A stretch of 57,500 nt of DNA from Bacillus licheniformis DSM 13 = ATCC 14580 (GCF_000011645.1 NC_006270.3:100001-157500); one strand, 5' to 3'; shown: positions 33,785 through 41,984, numbered from the stretch's first letter. Notes: a model not told the origin generated them from the letters alone. A program made the numbers and translations.

Positions 33785-33822
33785 TCTAAAATATAGAATG
33801 ATCTTTATAGGAGGTGTGACGA

Positions 33823-34452
33823 ATGACCAAAGGAATCTTAGGAAGAAAAATTGGTATGACGCAAGTTTTCGCAGAAAACGGTGATCTTATTCCGGTAACT
33901 GTTATCGAAGCTGCTCCTAACGTTGTGCTTCAGAAGAAAACTTCTGAAAACGACGGCTATGAAGCGATTCAGATCGGTTTTGACGACAAGCGTGAAAAGC
34001 TTGCCAACAAACCAGAAAAAGGACACGTTGCAAAAGCGGAAACTGCTCCTAAGCGCTTCGTTAAGGAATTACGCGGAGTGGATATGGATGCGTATGAAGT
34101 TGGTCAGGAAGTCAAAGTTGATATTTTCTCTAACGGAGAAATCGTAGATGTAACAGGAACATCGAAAGGTAAAGGTTTCCAAGGCGCTATCAAACGCCAC
34201 GGACAATCTCGCGGACCAATGTCTCACGGTTCACGCTACCACCGCCGTCCTGGTTCAATGGGACCGGTAGACCCTAACCGTGTATTCAAAGGAAAGCTGT
34301 TGCCTGGACGTATGGGCGGAGAGCAAATCACTGTTCAAAACCTTGAAATCGTAAAAGTAGATGCAGAGCGCAACCTTCTTTTAGTTAAAGGTAACGTTCC
34401 TGGTGCCAAAAAATCACTAGTCACTGTTAAAAGTGCTGTTAAATCTAAATAA
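33823..34452 (+). CDS. rplC: 50S ribosomal protein L3
   Basis: L3 is an early-assembly protein whose loop reaches the peptidyl-transferase centre. The 209-residue protein begins with the barrel (GILGRKIGMTQVFAENG), and the extended loop holds GKGFQGAIKRHGQSRGPMSHGSRYHRRP split over residues 117-146. No substitution typical of pleuromutilin resistance was obvious by eye. The ribosome-binding site is AGGAGGTGTGACG. Confidence 0.97.
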   Translation: MTKGILGRKIGMTQVFAENGDLIPVTVIEAAPNVVLQKKTSENDGYEAIQIGFDDKREKLANKPEKGHVAKAETAPKRFVKELRGVDMDAYEVGQEVKVDIFSNGEIVDVTGTSKGKGFQGAIKRHGQSRGPMSHGSRYHRRPGSMGPVDPNRVFKGKLLPGRMGGEQITVQNLEIVKVDAERNLLLVKGNVPGAKKSLVTVKSAVKSK

Positions 34453-34479
34453 TTCTCTTAGGAAAGGAGGAAATTGATC

Positions 34480-35103
34480 ATGCCAAAAGTAGCTTTATAT
34501 AACCAAAACGGTTCTACTGCTGGTGATATCGAATTAAACGACTCTGTATTTGGAATCGAGCCAAATGAGAGCGTAGTATTCGACGCTATTCTTATGCAAA
34601 GAGCTTCCTTGCGTCAAGGAACTCATAAAGTAAAAAATCGTTCGGAAGTACGTGGCGGAGGTCGCAAACCTTGGCGTCAAAAAGGTACCGGCCGTGCTCG
34701 TCAAGGATCTATCCGTTCACCGCAATGGCGCGGAGGTGGTATCGTATTCGGTCCTACACCACGCAGCTATGCATATAAATTACCGAAAAAAGTTCGCCGC
34801 TTGGCTATCAAATCAGCATTGTCTTCTAAAGTGAATGACAACAACTTGATCGTTCTTGAAGATCTTAATCTTGATGCGGTTAAAACAAAAGAAATGGCAG
34901 CTATCCTTAAAGGTCTGTCTATCGAGAAGAAAGCTTTAATCGTAACTGCGGATGCAAACGAGACAGTTGAACTATCTGCTCGCAACCTTCCAGGAGTTAC
35001 TGTTGTTGAAGCTAACGGAATCAACGTCCTCGATGTTGTCGGTCACGAGAAGCTTGTGATGACGAAAGCAGCGGTTGAAAAAGTAGAGGAGGTGCTTGCA
35101 TAA
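34480..35103 (+). CDS. rplD: 50S ribosomal protein L4
   Basis: L4 lines the peptide exit tunnel. The 207-residue protein has the long tunnel loop (RSEVRGGGRKPWRQKGTGRA, about residues 55-74) and the C-terminal LDVVGHEKLVMTKAAVEKVE region. I chose ATG 34480, 9 bases after AAAGGAGG; a TTG at 34474 is only 3 bases away. In E. coli L4 represses this operon, but B. subtilis is reported not to use that mechanism, and I see no E. coli-type leader. Its stop overlaps rplW by one base. Confidence 0.96.
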   Translation: MPKVALYNQNGSTAGDIELNDSVFGIEPNESVVFDAILMQRASLRQGTHKVKNRSEVRGGGRKPWRQKGTGRARQGSIRSPQWRGGGIVFGPTPRSYAYKLPKKVRRLAIKSALSSKVNDNNLIVLEDLNLDAVKTKEMAAILKGLSIEKKALIVTADANETVELSARNLPGVTVVEANGINVLDVVGHEKLVMTKAAVEKVEEVLA

Positions 35104-35390
35104 TGAAAGATCCTCGTGATGTTCTAAAGCGCCCCGTCATTACTGAACGTTCTGCTGATTTAATGACTGAAAAAAAATATACGTTTGAAGTTGACGTAAA
35201 AGCCAACAAAACAGAAGTGAAAGACGCTGTTGAACAAATCTTTGGAGTGAAAGTTGAAAAAGTCAACATCATGAACTACAAAGGGAAATTCAAACGTGTC
35301 GGCCGCTACTCTGGTATGACAAACAAACGCAGAAAAGCGATTGTTAAGCTTACTGAAGACAGCAAAGAAATCGAAATTTTTGAAGCTTAA
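35103..35390 (+). CDS. rplW: 50S ribosomal protein L23
   Basis: L23 sits at the tunnel exit and is the docking site for trigger factor and signal recognition particle. The 95-residue protein begins MKDPRDVLKRPVITERS and has the family segment YTFEVDVKANKTEVKDAVEQ. Its ATG overlaps the rplD stop (TAATG), with GAGGAGG inside the end of rplD, so translation is coupled. Confidence 0.97.
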   Translation: MKDPRDVLKRPVITERSADLMTEKKYTFEVDVKANKTEVKDAVEQIFGVKVEKVNIMNYKGKFKRVGRYSGMTNKRRKAIVKLTEDSKEIEIFEA

Positions 35391-35421
35391 TCACTTGTAA
35401 AAAGAAGGAGGGAAATTCAAA

Positions 35422-36255
35422 ATGGCGATTAAAAAGTACAAACCGACCTCTAACGGACGTCGCGGCATGACTTCTTCTGATTTCGCGGAAATCACTACAG
35501 ATCAGCCGGAAAAATCCTTGCTTGCCCCGCTTCACAAAAAAGGCGGACGCAACAACCAAGGTAAATTAACTGTACGTCATCAAGGCGGCGGACATAAACG
35601 CCAATACCGTATTATCGACTTCAAGCGCGATAAAGATGGTATACCTGGACGCGTTGCTACAGTTGAGTACGATCCAAACCGTTCAGCTAACATTGCTCTA
35701 ATTAACTATGTAGACGGAGAAAAACGCTACATCCTAGCTCCTAAGGGGCTTCAAGTAGGCACTGAAATCATGTCAGGTCCAGAAGCTGACATTAAAGTAG
35801 GTAACGCACTTCCACTGATCAACATCCCTGTTGGTACAGTTGTGCACAACATTGAATTAAAACCTGGAAAAGGCGGACAGCTTGTACGTTCAGCTGGTAC
35901 ATCTGCTCAAGTTCTTGGTAAAGAAGGTAAATACGTTCTTGTACGTCTTAACTCCGGTGAAGTTCGCATGATTCTTTCTGCTTGCCGCGCAACAATCGGT
36001 CAAGTGGGTAACGAACAGCATGAACTGATCAACATCGGTAAAGCCGGACGTTCTCGCTGGAAAGGCGTTCGCCCTACAGTTCGCGGTTCTGTTATGAACC
36101 CTAACGATCACCCGCACGGTGGTGGTGAAGGACGCGCTCCAATCGGACGTAAATCACCTATGTCTCCATGGGGTAAACCAACTCTTGGATTCAAAACTCG
36201 TAAGAAAAAGAACAAATCAGATAAATTCATCGTACGTCGTCGTAAAAATAAATAA
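35422..36255 (+). CDS. rplB: 50S ribosomal protein L2
   Basis: L2 is one of the oldest ribosomal proteins and is required for subunit joining and peptidyl-transferase activity. The 277-residue protein has the OB and SH3-like core and the conserved C-terminal segment MNPNDHPHGGGEGRAPIGRK, which holds the histidine considered important for function. The basic tail ends RRRKNK. The ribosome-binding site is AAGGAGGG. A strong hairpin follows before rpsS. Confidence 0.97.
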   Translation: MAIKKYKPTSNGRRGMTSSDFAEITTDQPEKSLLAPLHKKGGRNNQGKLTVRHQGGGHKRQYRIIDFKRDKDGIPGRVATVEYDPNRSANIALINYVDGEKRYILAPKGLQVGTEIMSGPEADIKVGNALPLINIPVGTVVHNIELKPGKGGQLVRSAGTSAQVLGKEGKYVLVRLNSGEVRMILSACRATIGQVGNEQHELINIGKAGRSRWKGVRPTVRGSVMNPNDHPHGGGEGRAPIGRKSPMSPWGKPTLGFKTRKKKNKSDKFIVRRRKNK

Positions 36256-36264
36256 CGGGGTTGT

Positions 36265-36287
36265 CTACGGTTCATATCGGACCGTAG
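36265..36287 (+). other. Hairpin between rplB and rpsS
   Basis: CTACGGTTC (36265-36273) pairs with GGACCGTAG (36279-36287) around ATATC, nine pairs with one G-T. It ends 12 bases before the rpsS ribosome-binding site GAAGGGAGG. There is no T tract. Such a stem could slow ribosome reinitiation, bind a ribosomal protein, or mark mRNA processing; the function is not known. Confidence 0.75.
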
Positions 36288-36312
36288 TGCAATCACGAAG
36301 GGAGGTTCCAAA

Positions 36313-36591
36313 ATGGCTCGCAGCTTAAAAAAAGGACCATTTGTCGATGATCATCTAATGACAAAAATCGAGAAATTAAATGAAGCGGATAAGAAACAAG
36401 TTGTGAAAACTTGGTCTCGCCGTTCTACTATTTTCCCGCAATTTATCGGTCACACAATCGCAGTCTATGATGGACGCAAACATGTGCCTGTTTACATCTC
36501 TGAAGATATGGTAGGTCACAAGTTGGGTGAATTCGCACCGACTCGCACTTACAAAGGTCATGCTAGTGATGACAAGAAAACAAGACGCTAA
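36313..36591 (+). CDS. rpsS: 30S ribosomal protein S19
   Basis: S19 lies in the 30S head near the A-site finger. The 92-residue protein begins MARSLKKGPFVDDHLMTKI and has the signature IAVYDGRKHVPVYISEDMVG and HKLGEFAPTRTYKGH. The ribosome-binding site GAAGGGAGG is preceded by a strong hairpin in the gap after rplB, the largest structured gap between adjacent genes in this part of the operon. Confidence 0.97.
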   Translation: MARSLKKGPFVDDHLMTKIEKLNEADKKQVVKTWSRRSTIFPQFIGHTIAVYDGRKHVPVYISEDMVGHKLGEFAPTRTYKGHASDDKKTRR

Positions 36592-36608
36592 TGAGAGGAG
36601 GCTTTTAA

Positions 36609-36953
36609 ATGCAACAAGCTAAAGCTGTCGCAAGAACAGTCCGTATTGCTCCTCGTAAGGCACGTCTAGTAATGGACCTGATTCGAGGCAAGCAAGTAGG
36701 TGAAGCAGTATCGATCTTAAACCATACGCCAAAAGCTGCTTCCCCGATTATTGAAAAAGTTTTAAAATCTGCTATCGCCAACGCTGAGCACAACTACGAA
36801 ATGGATGCAAACAACCTGGTTGTTACTCAAGCTTACGTGAACGAAGGCCCTACGTTAAAAAGATTCCGTCCGCGCGCTATGGGACGTGCAAGCCAAATCA
36901 ACAAACGTACGAGCCACATTACTATCGTTGTATCAGAAAAGAAGGAGGGATAA
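36609..36953 (+). CDS. rplV: 50S ribosomal protein L22
   Basis: L22 extends a beta-hairpin into the exit tunnel, where it contacts the nascent chain and macrolide site. The 114-residue protein has one extra glutamine near the N-terminus (MQQAKAVART) compared with the B. subtilis form as I recall it. The tunnel loop KRFRPRAMGRASQINKRTSH is intact, with no duplication or deletion suggesting macrolide resistance. The ribosome-binding site is GAGAGGAGG. Confidence 0.97.
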   Translation: MQQAKAVARTVRIAPRKARLVMDLIRGKQVGEAVSILNHTPKAASPIIEKVLKSAIANAEHNYEMDANNLVVTQAYVNEGPTLKRFRPRAMGRASQINKRTSHITIVVSEKKEG

Positions 36954-36956
36954 CTC

Positions 36957-37613
36957 GTGGGTCAAAAGGTAAATCCAGTCGGTCTTCGTATTGGGGTTAT
37001 ACGTGATTGGGAATCTAAGTGGTACGCTGGCAAAGATTACGCTGACTTCCTTCACGAAGATCTGAAAATCCGTGAATTTATTAATCAACGCCTGTCTGAC
37101 GCTTCAGTTTCTAAAGTAGAAATCGAGCGTGCGGCAAACCGTGTAAATATTACGATCCACACAGCTAAGCCTGGTATGGTTATCGGTAAAGGCGGTTCCG
37201 AAGTCGAAGCGCTTCGCAAAGCCCTTAACAGCCTTACTGGCAAGCGTGTACACATTAACATTCTTGAAATCAAAAGAGCTGATCTTGATGCTCAGCTAGT
37301 TGCTGATAACATTGCTCGTCAATTGGAAAACCGTATCTCTTTCCGTCGTGCGCAAAAGCAACAAATCCAACGCACAATGCGCGCTGGTGCACAAGGAATT
37401 AAAACAATGGTTTCCGGTCGTCTTGGCGGCGCTGACATCGCTCGTTCTGAATACTACAGTGAAGGAACTGTTCCATTGCACACACTTCGTGCAGACATCG
37501 ACTATGCTACATCTGAAGCTGACACAACTTACGGTAAGCTTGGTGTAAAAGTCTGGATCTATCGTGGAGAGGTTCTTCCTACTAAGAAGAAAACTGAGGA
37601 AGGAGGAAAATAA
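36957..37613 (+). CDS. rpsC: 30S ribosomal protein S3
   Basis: S3 lines the mRNA entry channel and contributes to helicase activity. The 218-residue protein has a type II KH domain with GMVIGKGGSEVEALRKALN (about residues 74-92) and the C-terminal domain with GRLGGADIARSEYYSEGTVPLHTLRADIDY in pieces. The start is GTG, three bases after rplV, behind AAGGAGGG. Confidence 0.97.
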   Translation: MGQKVNPVGLRIGVIRDWESKWYAGKDYADFLHEDLKIREFINQRLSDASVSKVEIERAANRVNITIHTAKPGMVIGKGGSEVEALRKALNSLTGKRVHINILEIKRADLDAQLVADNIARQLENRISFRRAQKQQIQRTMRAGAQGIKTMVSGRLGGADIARSEYYSEGTVPLHTLRADIDYATSEADTTYGKLGVKVWIYRGEVLPTKKKTEEGGK

Positions 37614-37614
37614 T

Positions 37615-38049
37615 ATGTTAATGCCAAAACGCGTTAAATATCGCAGAGAGCATCGCGGAAAAATGCGCGGCCGTGCGAAAGGCGGCACTGAAGTGCATTT
37701 CGGTGAATACGGTATCCAAGCTCAAGAATCTTCTTGGATCACAAACCGCCAAATCGAAGCAGCACGTATTGCGATGACTCGTTACATGAAACGTGGCGGT
37801 AAAGTTTGGATCAAAATTTTCCCTTCTAAGCCTTATACAGCTAAGCCTCTAGAGGTTCGGATGGGTTCCGGTAAAGGTGCTCCTGAAGGATGGGTAGCTG
37901 TTGTAAAACCGGGCAAAGTTTTATTTGAAATTTCTGGTGTGTCTGAGGAAGTCGCTCGCGAAGCTCTTCGTCTTGCATCTCACAAATTGCCAATTAAAAC
38001 GAAGTTCGTAAAACGTGAAGAAATTGGTGGTGAATCAAATGAAAGCTAA
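37615..38049 (+). CDS. rplP: 50S ribosomal protein L16
   Basis: L16 positions A-site tRNA acceptor ends. The 144-residue protein begins MLMPKRVKYRREHRGKMRGR and has the family segments WITNRQIEAARIAMTRYMKR and RMGSGKGAPEGWVAVVKPG. ATG 37615 follows AGGAGG and lies one base after the rpsC stop; the longer frame from 37564 overlaps rpsC and is rejected. Its 3' end overlaps rpmC by 11 bases. Confidence 0.96.
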   Translation: MLMPKRVKYRREHRGKMRGRAKGGTEVHFGEYGIQAQESSWITNRQIEAARIAMTRYMKRGGKVWIKIFPSKPYTAKPLEVRMGSGKGAPEGWVAVVKPGKVLFEISGVSEEVAREALRLASHKLPIKTKFVKREEIGGESNES

Positions 38050-38239
38050 TGAAATTCGTGACCTTACCACTGCTGAAATTGAACAAAAAGTAAAGTCTCT
38101 TAAAGAAGAACTTTTCAATCTTCGCTTTCAATTAGCGACAGGACAACTTGAAAACACTGCTCGCATTCGTGAAGTGCGCAAGTCAATCGCGCGCATGAAA
38201 ACTGTGATTCGGGAAAGAGAAATTGCTGCCAACAAATAA
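38039..38239 (+). CDS. rpmC: 50S ribosomal protein L29
   Basis: L29 lies beside L23 at the tunnel exit. The 66-residue helical-hairpin protein begins MKANEIRDLTTAEIEQKVKS and carries the signature KEELFNLRFQLATGQLENTA. ATG 38039 has GGTGG a few bases upstream, inside rplP. The 11-base overlap suggests it is translated by ribosomes finishing rplP. Confidence 0.96.
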   Translation: MKANEIRDLTTAEIEQKVKSLKEELFNLRFQLATGQLENTARIREVRKSIARMKTVIREREIAANK

Positions 38240-38263
38240 TTCCGGAGGGAGGTTCTCTAAAAC

Positions 38264-38527
38264 ATGAGCGAACGCAATCAGCGCAAAGTCTACCAAGGAC
38301 GTGTTGTTTCTGACAAAATGGATAAAACCATTACTGTTGTTGTAGAAACATACAAAAAGCATTCACTCTACGGTAAACGCGTAAAGTACTCTAAAAAATT
38401 CAAAGCACATGATGAAAATAACCAAGCTAAAATCGGAGACATCGTAAAGATCATGGAAACTCGTCCATTATCTGCGACTAAACGTTTTCGTCTAGTTGAA
38501 GTTGTCGAAGAAGCTGTTATTATCTAA
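38264..38527 (+). CDS. rpsQ: 30S ribosomal protein S17
   Basis: S17 is a primary 16S rRNA-binding protein with an OB fold. The 87-residue protein has GRVVSDKMDKTITVVVET at the N-terminus and the signature GDIVKIMETRPLSATKRFRLVEV. The ribosome-binding site is CGGAGGGAGG. A hairpin that leads into the rplN ribosome-binding site follows. Confidence 0.97.
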   Translation: MSERNQRKVYQGRVVSDKMDKTITVVVETYKKHSLYGKRVKYSKKFKAHDENNQAKIGDIVKIMETRPLSATKRFRLVEVVEEAVII

Positions 38528-38532
38528 TAAAG

Positions 38533-38552
38533 TTCGGAAACTTTTTTCCGAA
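38533..38552 (+). other. Hairpin overlapping the rplN ribosome-binding site
   Basis: TTCGGAAA (38533-38540) pairs perfectly with TTTCCGAA (38545-38552) around CTTT. The last two bases of the right arm are the first two of the Shine-Dalgarno AAGGGAGGT. There is no downstream T tract. It may set ribosome loading on rplN or be a processing signal; in E. coli the spc operon S8 site lies ahead of rplE instead. Confidence 0.7.
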
Positions 38553-38567
38553 GGGAGGTAACAAATA

Positions 38568-38936
38568 ATGATTCAACAAGAGACTCGTTTAAAAGTAGCT
38601 GATAACTCTGGTGCCCGTGAAGTGTTAACAATCAAGGTGCTTGGTGGTTCTGGACGCAAAACAGCTAACATTGGTGATGTCATTGTTTGCACGGTTAAAC
38701 AAGCAACACCAGGAGGCGTTGTCAAAAAAGGTGATGTCGTGAGAGCTGTAGTCGTACGTTCTAAGAGCGGTGCACGCAGAAATGACGGATCTTACATCAA
38801 ATTCGATGAGAATGCATGTGTTATCATCCGTGACGACAAAAGCCCGCGCGGAACTCGTATCTTCGGACCTGTAGCACGTGAACTTCGTGATAACAACTTC
38901 ATGAAAATTGTTTCTCTAGCTCCAGAAGTACTTTAA
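38568..38936 (+). CDS. rplN: 50S ribosomal protein L14
   Basis: L14 forms an intersubunit bridge and is the docking site of the silencing factor RsfS. The 122-residue protein begins MIQQETRLKVADNSGAREVL and has the signature AVVVRSKSGARRNDGSYIKFDENACVI. The strong AAGGGAGGT ribosome-binding site touches a hairpin immediately upstream. It opens the part of the cluster that corresponds to the E. coli spc operon; no promoter is visible here. Confidence 0.97.
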   Translation: MIQQETRLKVADNSGAREVLTIKVLGGSGRKTANIGDVIVCTVKQATPGGVVKKGDVVRAVVVRSKSGARRNDGSYIKFDENACVIIRDDKSPRGTRIFGPVARELRDNNFMKIVSLAPEVL

Positions 38937-38971
38937 TGATATCAATGCCGGACTAAGGAGGTGCGATCAGG

Positions 38972-39283
38972 ATGCATGTTAAAAAAGGCGATAAAGTAAT
39001 GGTTATCTCTGGTAAAGACAAAGGGAAGCAAGGTGTAATTCTTGCAGCTTTCCCTAAAAAAGACCGCGTAATCGTTGAGGGTGTCAACATGGTGAAGAAG
39101 CACTCAAAGCCGACTCAAGCAAACCCTCAAGGCGGAATTTTAAATCAAGAGGCGCCAATTCATGTGTCAAACGTAATGCCGCTCGATCCTAAAACAGGTG
39201 AAGTGACTCGCGTAGGATACAAAGTAGAAAATGGCAAAAAAGTTCGTATTGCAAAAAAATCTGGGCAAGTTCTAGATAACTAG
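38972..39283 (+). CDS. rplX: 50S ribosomal protein L24
   Basis: L24 is one of the assembly-initiating proteins of the large subunit. The 103-residue protein has an N-terminal KOW motif (KKGDKVMVISGKDKGKQGVI) and the segment VEGVNMVKKHSKPTQANPQGG. The ribosome-binding site is AAGGAGGTGCG. Confidence 0.97.
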   Translation: MHVKKGDKVMVISGKDKGKQGVILAAFPKKDRVIVEGVNMVKKHSKPTQANPQGGILNQEAPIHVSNVMPLDPKTGEVTRVGYKVENGKKVRIAKKSGQVLDN

Positions 39284-39308
39284 TAATAAAGGAAGGGAGG
39301 TCTATCTC

Positions 39309-39848
39309 ATGAACCGCCTTAAAGAAAAGTACAATAAAGAAATTACACCTGCATTAATGAAAAAGTTCGAATACAAATCTGTGATGCAAGTGCCTAAAAT
39401 CGAAAAAATCGTAATCAACATGGGTGTTGGTGACGCTGTTCAAAACGCTAAAGCTATCGATAGCGCTGTTGAAGAACTAACGTTTATCGCTGGTCAGAAA
39501 CCTGTCGTTACTCGTGCGAAGAAATCTATTGCTGGATTCCGTCTTCGTGAAGGAATGCCAATCGGTGCGAAAGTAACTCTTCGCGGAGAGCGCATGTACG
39601 ATTTCCTTGATAAACTAATTTCTGTTTCTTTACCGCGTGTACGTGACTTCCGCGGAATTTCAAAAAAATCTTTTGACGGTCGCGGAAACTACACACTAGG
39701 AATCAAAGAACAGCTGATCTTCCCTGAAATTGACTATGATAAGGTAACTAAAGTTCGCGGTATGGATATCGTTATTGTAACGACTGCCAACACTGATGAA
39801 GAAGCTCGTGAACTGTTAACTCAATTAGGTATGCCATTCCAGAAATAA
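39309..39848 (+). CDS. rplE: 50S ribosomal protein L5
   Basis: L5 binds 5S rRNA and contacts P-site tRNA. The 179-residue protein has MQVPKIEKIVINMGVGDAVQ and the family segment LREGMPIGAKVTLRGERMYDF, ending TDEEARELLTQLGMPFQK. The ribosome-binding site is GGAAGGGAGG. Confidence 0.97.
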   Translation: MNRLKEKYNKEITPALMKKFEYKSVMQVPKIEKIVINMGVGDAVQNAKAIDSAVEELTFIAGQKPVVTRAKKSIAGFRLREGMPIGAKVTLRGERMYDFLDKLISVSLPRVRDFRGISKKSFDGRGNYTLGIKEQLIFPEIDYDKVTKVRGMDIVIVTTANTDEEARELLTQLGMPFQK

Positions 39849-39870
39849 TCAATGAAAGGGAGGCGAAATC

Positions 39871-40056
39871 GTGGCTAAAAAGTCAATGATTGCGAAACAA
39901 AAACGCACACCGAAGTTTAAAGTACAAGAGTACACTCGCTGCGAACGCTGCGGCCGTCCGCACTCTGTTATTCGTAAATTTAAACTTTGCCGTATTTGTT
40001 TCCGTGAACTTGCATATAAAGGACAAATTCCTGGCGTTAAAAAAGCCAGCTGGTAA
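39871..40056 (+). CDS. rpsN: 30S ribosomal protein S14 type Z (zinc form)
   Basis: This is the short, 61-residue S14 with two CxxC pairs (RCERCGR and LCRICFR) that bind zinc. Bacillus species usually carry a second zinc-free S14 elsewhere for zinc starvation; this spc-cluster copy is the default form. The GTG start lies behind AAAGGGAGGCG. Confidence 0.96.
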   Translation: MAKKSMIAKQKRTPKFKVQEYTRCERCGRPHSVIRKFKLCRICFRELAYKGQIPGVKKASW

Positions 40057-40087
40057 TCCCCGTTTATGGGAAGGAGGTTATTAAATA

Positions 40088-40486
40088 ATGGTTATGACAG
40101 ATCCGATTGCAGATATGCTGACTCGTATTCGTAATGCAAACATGGTACGTCATGAGAAGCTCGAAATTCCTGCTTCTAAGTTGAAAAGAGAGATCGCTGA
40201 AATCTTGAAAAGAGAAGGTTTCATCCGTGACGTAGAATTCATTGAAGATAACAAACAAGGCATCATCCGTGTTTTCTTGAAATACGGACAAAACAACGAG
40301 CGTGTCATCACTGGCCTTAAAAGAATCAGCAAACCAGGTCTGCGCGTTTACGCTAAGTCAAACGAAGTGCCTCGCGTGCTTAACGGACTTGGAATCGCAA
40401 TTCTTTCTACATCACAAGGTGTGTTAACGGATAAAGAAGCCCGCGCTAAACAGGCTGGCGGAGAAGTATTAGCATACGTTTGGTAA
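40088..40486 (+). CDS. rpsH: 30S ribosomal protein S8
   Basis: S8 is a primary binder of the 16S central domain and, in E. coli, the translational repressor of the spc operon. The 132-residue protein begins MVMTDPIADMLTRIRNANMV and has the signature GIAILSTSQGVLTDKEARAKQAGGEVLAYVW. A short TCCC/GGGA stem (40057-40060 and 40068-40071) precedes its AAGGAGG ribosome-binding site. Confidence 0.97.
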   Translation: MVMTDPIADMLTRIRNANMVRHEKLEIPASKLKREIAEILKREGFIRDVEFIEDNKQGIIRVFLKYGQNNERVITGLKRISKPGLRVYAKSNEVPRVLNGLGIAILSTSQGVLTDKEARAKQAGGEVLAYVW

Positions 40487-40515
40487 GAAGTTTAACATGA
40501 ATGGAGGTGTTTGGT

Positions 40516-41052
40516 ATGTCTCGTGTAGGTAAGAAGCTACTTGAGATTCCTTCAGGCGTTACAGTTACTCTGAACGACAACACTGTAACCGTGAAAGGAC
40601 CAAAAGGAGAATTAACTCGTACGTTTCATCCTGATATGAAGATTAAAATTGAGGACAATGTACTTACTGTAGAACGTCCTTCAGATAATAAAGAACACCG
40701 TGCGCTGCATGGCACAACTCGCAGCATCATCGGAAACATGGTTGAAGGTGTATCTAAAGGTTTTGAAAGAGGTTTGGAATTAGTCGGTGTCGGTTACCGT
40801 GCTTCTAAATCCGGAAACAAACTTGTTTTGAACGTTGGATACTCTCACCCTGTAGAAATCGTTCCTGAAAACGGAATTGAAATCGAAGTTCCATCTCAAA
40901 CAAAAGTGGTTGTAAAAGGTACAGATAAAGAACGTGTTGGAGCTACTGCTGCAAACATTCGCGCTGTACGTTCTCCAGAGCCTTACAAAGGCAAAGGGAT
41001 CCGCTATGAAGGAGAAATGGTTCGTCGTAAAGAAGGTAAATCTGCTAAGTAA
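40516..41052 (+). CDS. rplF: 50S ribosomal protein L6
   Basis: L6 lies near the factor-binding site. The 178-residue protein is two tandem copies of one fold, with SRVGKKLLEIPSGVTVTLND at the N-terminus and the signature PEPYKGKGIRYEGEMVRRKEG at the C-terminus. ATG 40516 is 8 bases from GGAGGTG; a longer frame from ATG 40501 would begin upstream of that ribosome-binding site and is rejected. Confidence 0.96.
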   Translation: MSRVGKKLLEIPSGVTVTLNDNTVTVKGPKGELTRTFHPDMKIKIEDNVLTVERPSDNKEHRALHGTTRSIIGNMVEGVSKGFERGLELVGVGYRASKSGNKLVLNVGYSHPVEIVPENGIEIEVPSQTKVVVKGTDKERVGATAANIRAVRSPEPYKGKGIRYEGEMVRRKEGKSAK

Positions 41053-41083
41053 AACCGCTTAATGTGAGAAAGGAGTGACCCAG

Positions 41084-41446
41084 ATGATTACGAAAACAAG
41101 CAAGAATGCTGCACGTCTTAAAAGACACGCTCGTGTTCGTGCGAAGCTTTCAGGAACCCCTGAAAGACCTCGTCTAAATGTTTTCCGTTCAAACAAACAT
41201 ATTTACGCACAAGTGATCGATGACGTGAACGGTGTTACACTTGTGAGTGCATCTACTCTTGATAAAGACTTTAACGCTGAAAATGGCAGCGATACGGCTG
41301 CGGCTGCAAAAGTTGGAGAGCTTGTTGCAAAGCGCGCTTCTGAAAAAGGTATCACAAATGTCGTGTTCGACCGTGGCGGTTACCTTTATCATGGACGTGT
41401 AAAAGCATTGGCTGATGCTGCACGCGAAGCTGGATTAGAATTTTAA
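41084..41446 (+). CDS. rplR: 50S ribosomal protein L18
   Basis: L18 binds 5S rRNA together with L5. The 120-residue protein has a basic N-terminus (KNAARLKRHARVRAKLSGT), the core PRLNVFRSNKHIYAQVIDD, and the C-terminal FDRGGYLYHGRVKALADAAR. I chose ATG 41084, 8 bases after AAAGGAG; a GTG at 41075 overlaps the ribosome-binding site. Confidence 0.96.
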   Translation: MITKTSKNAARLKRHARVRAKLSGTPERPRLNVFRSNKHIYAQVIDDVNGVTLVSASTLDKDFNAENGSDTAAAAKVGELVAKRASEKGITNVVFDRGGYLYHGRVKALADAAREAGLEF

Positions 41447-41470
41447 TAAAAGAAGGAGGGACATATGAAT

Positions 41471-41971
41471 ATGCGTCGTATTGACCCAAGCAAATTAGAG
41501 TTAGAAGAACGCTTAGTTACCGTTAACCGCGTAGCGAAAGTTGTTAAAGGTGGTCGTCGTTTCCGTTTCGCAGCTCTAGTCGTTGTCGGTGACAAAAACG
41601 GTCACGTTGGTTTCGGAACTGGTAAAGCACAAGAAGTTCCGGAAGCGATTCGCAAAGCTGTTGAAGATGCGAAAAAGAATTTGATCGAAGTACCAATGGT
41701 TGGAACTACAATTCCACACGAAATCATCGGACGTTTCGGTGCAGGAAACATCTTGTTAAAACCTGCTTCTGAAGGTACGGGAGTCATCGCTGGAGGCCCA
41801 GTACGTGCGGTACTTGAGCTTGCAGGTGTATCTGATATCCTTTCTAAGTCTTTAGGTTCTAACACACCGATCAACATGATCCGTGCAACAGTCCAAGGTT
41901 TAAGCGAGCTGAAACGCGCTGAGGACGTTGCGAAGCTTCGTGGAAAATCTGTAGAAGAACTGTTAGGATAA
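41471..41971 (+). CDS. rpsE: 30S ribosomal protein S5
   Basis: S5 affects decoding accuracy and helps form the mRNA entry channel. The 166-residue protein has the double-stranded-RNA-binding-like domain with VTVNRVAKVVKGGRRFRFAA and the signature GDKNGHVGFGTGKAQEVPEA, ending GKSVEELLG. Spectinomycin-loop residues look wild type. ATG 41471 (MRRIDPSK) matches the family; ATG 41465, only 4 bases from GGAGGG, would add Met-Asn. Confidence 0.95.
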   Translation: MRRIDPSKLELEERLVTVNRVAKVVKGGRRFRFAALVVVGDKNGHVGFGTGKAQEVPEAIRKAVEDAKKNLIEVPMVGTTIPHEIIGRFGAGNILLKPASEGTGVIAGGPVRAVLELAGVSDILSKSLGSNTPINMIRATVQGLSELKRAEDVAKLRGKSVEELLG

Positions 41972-41984
41972 GGAGGGAACATTA

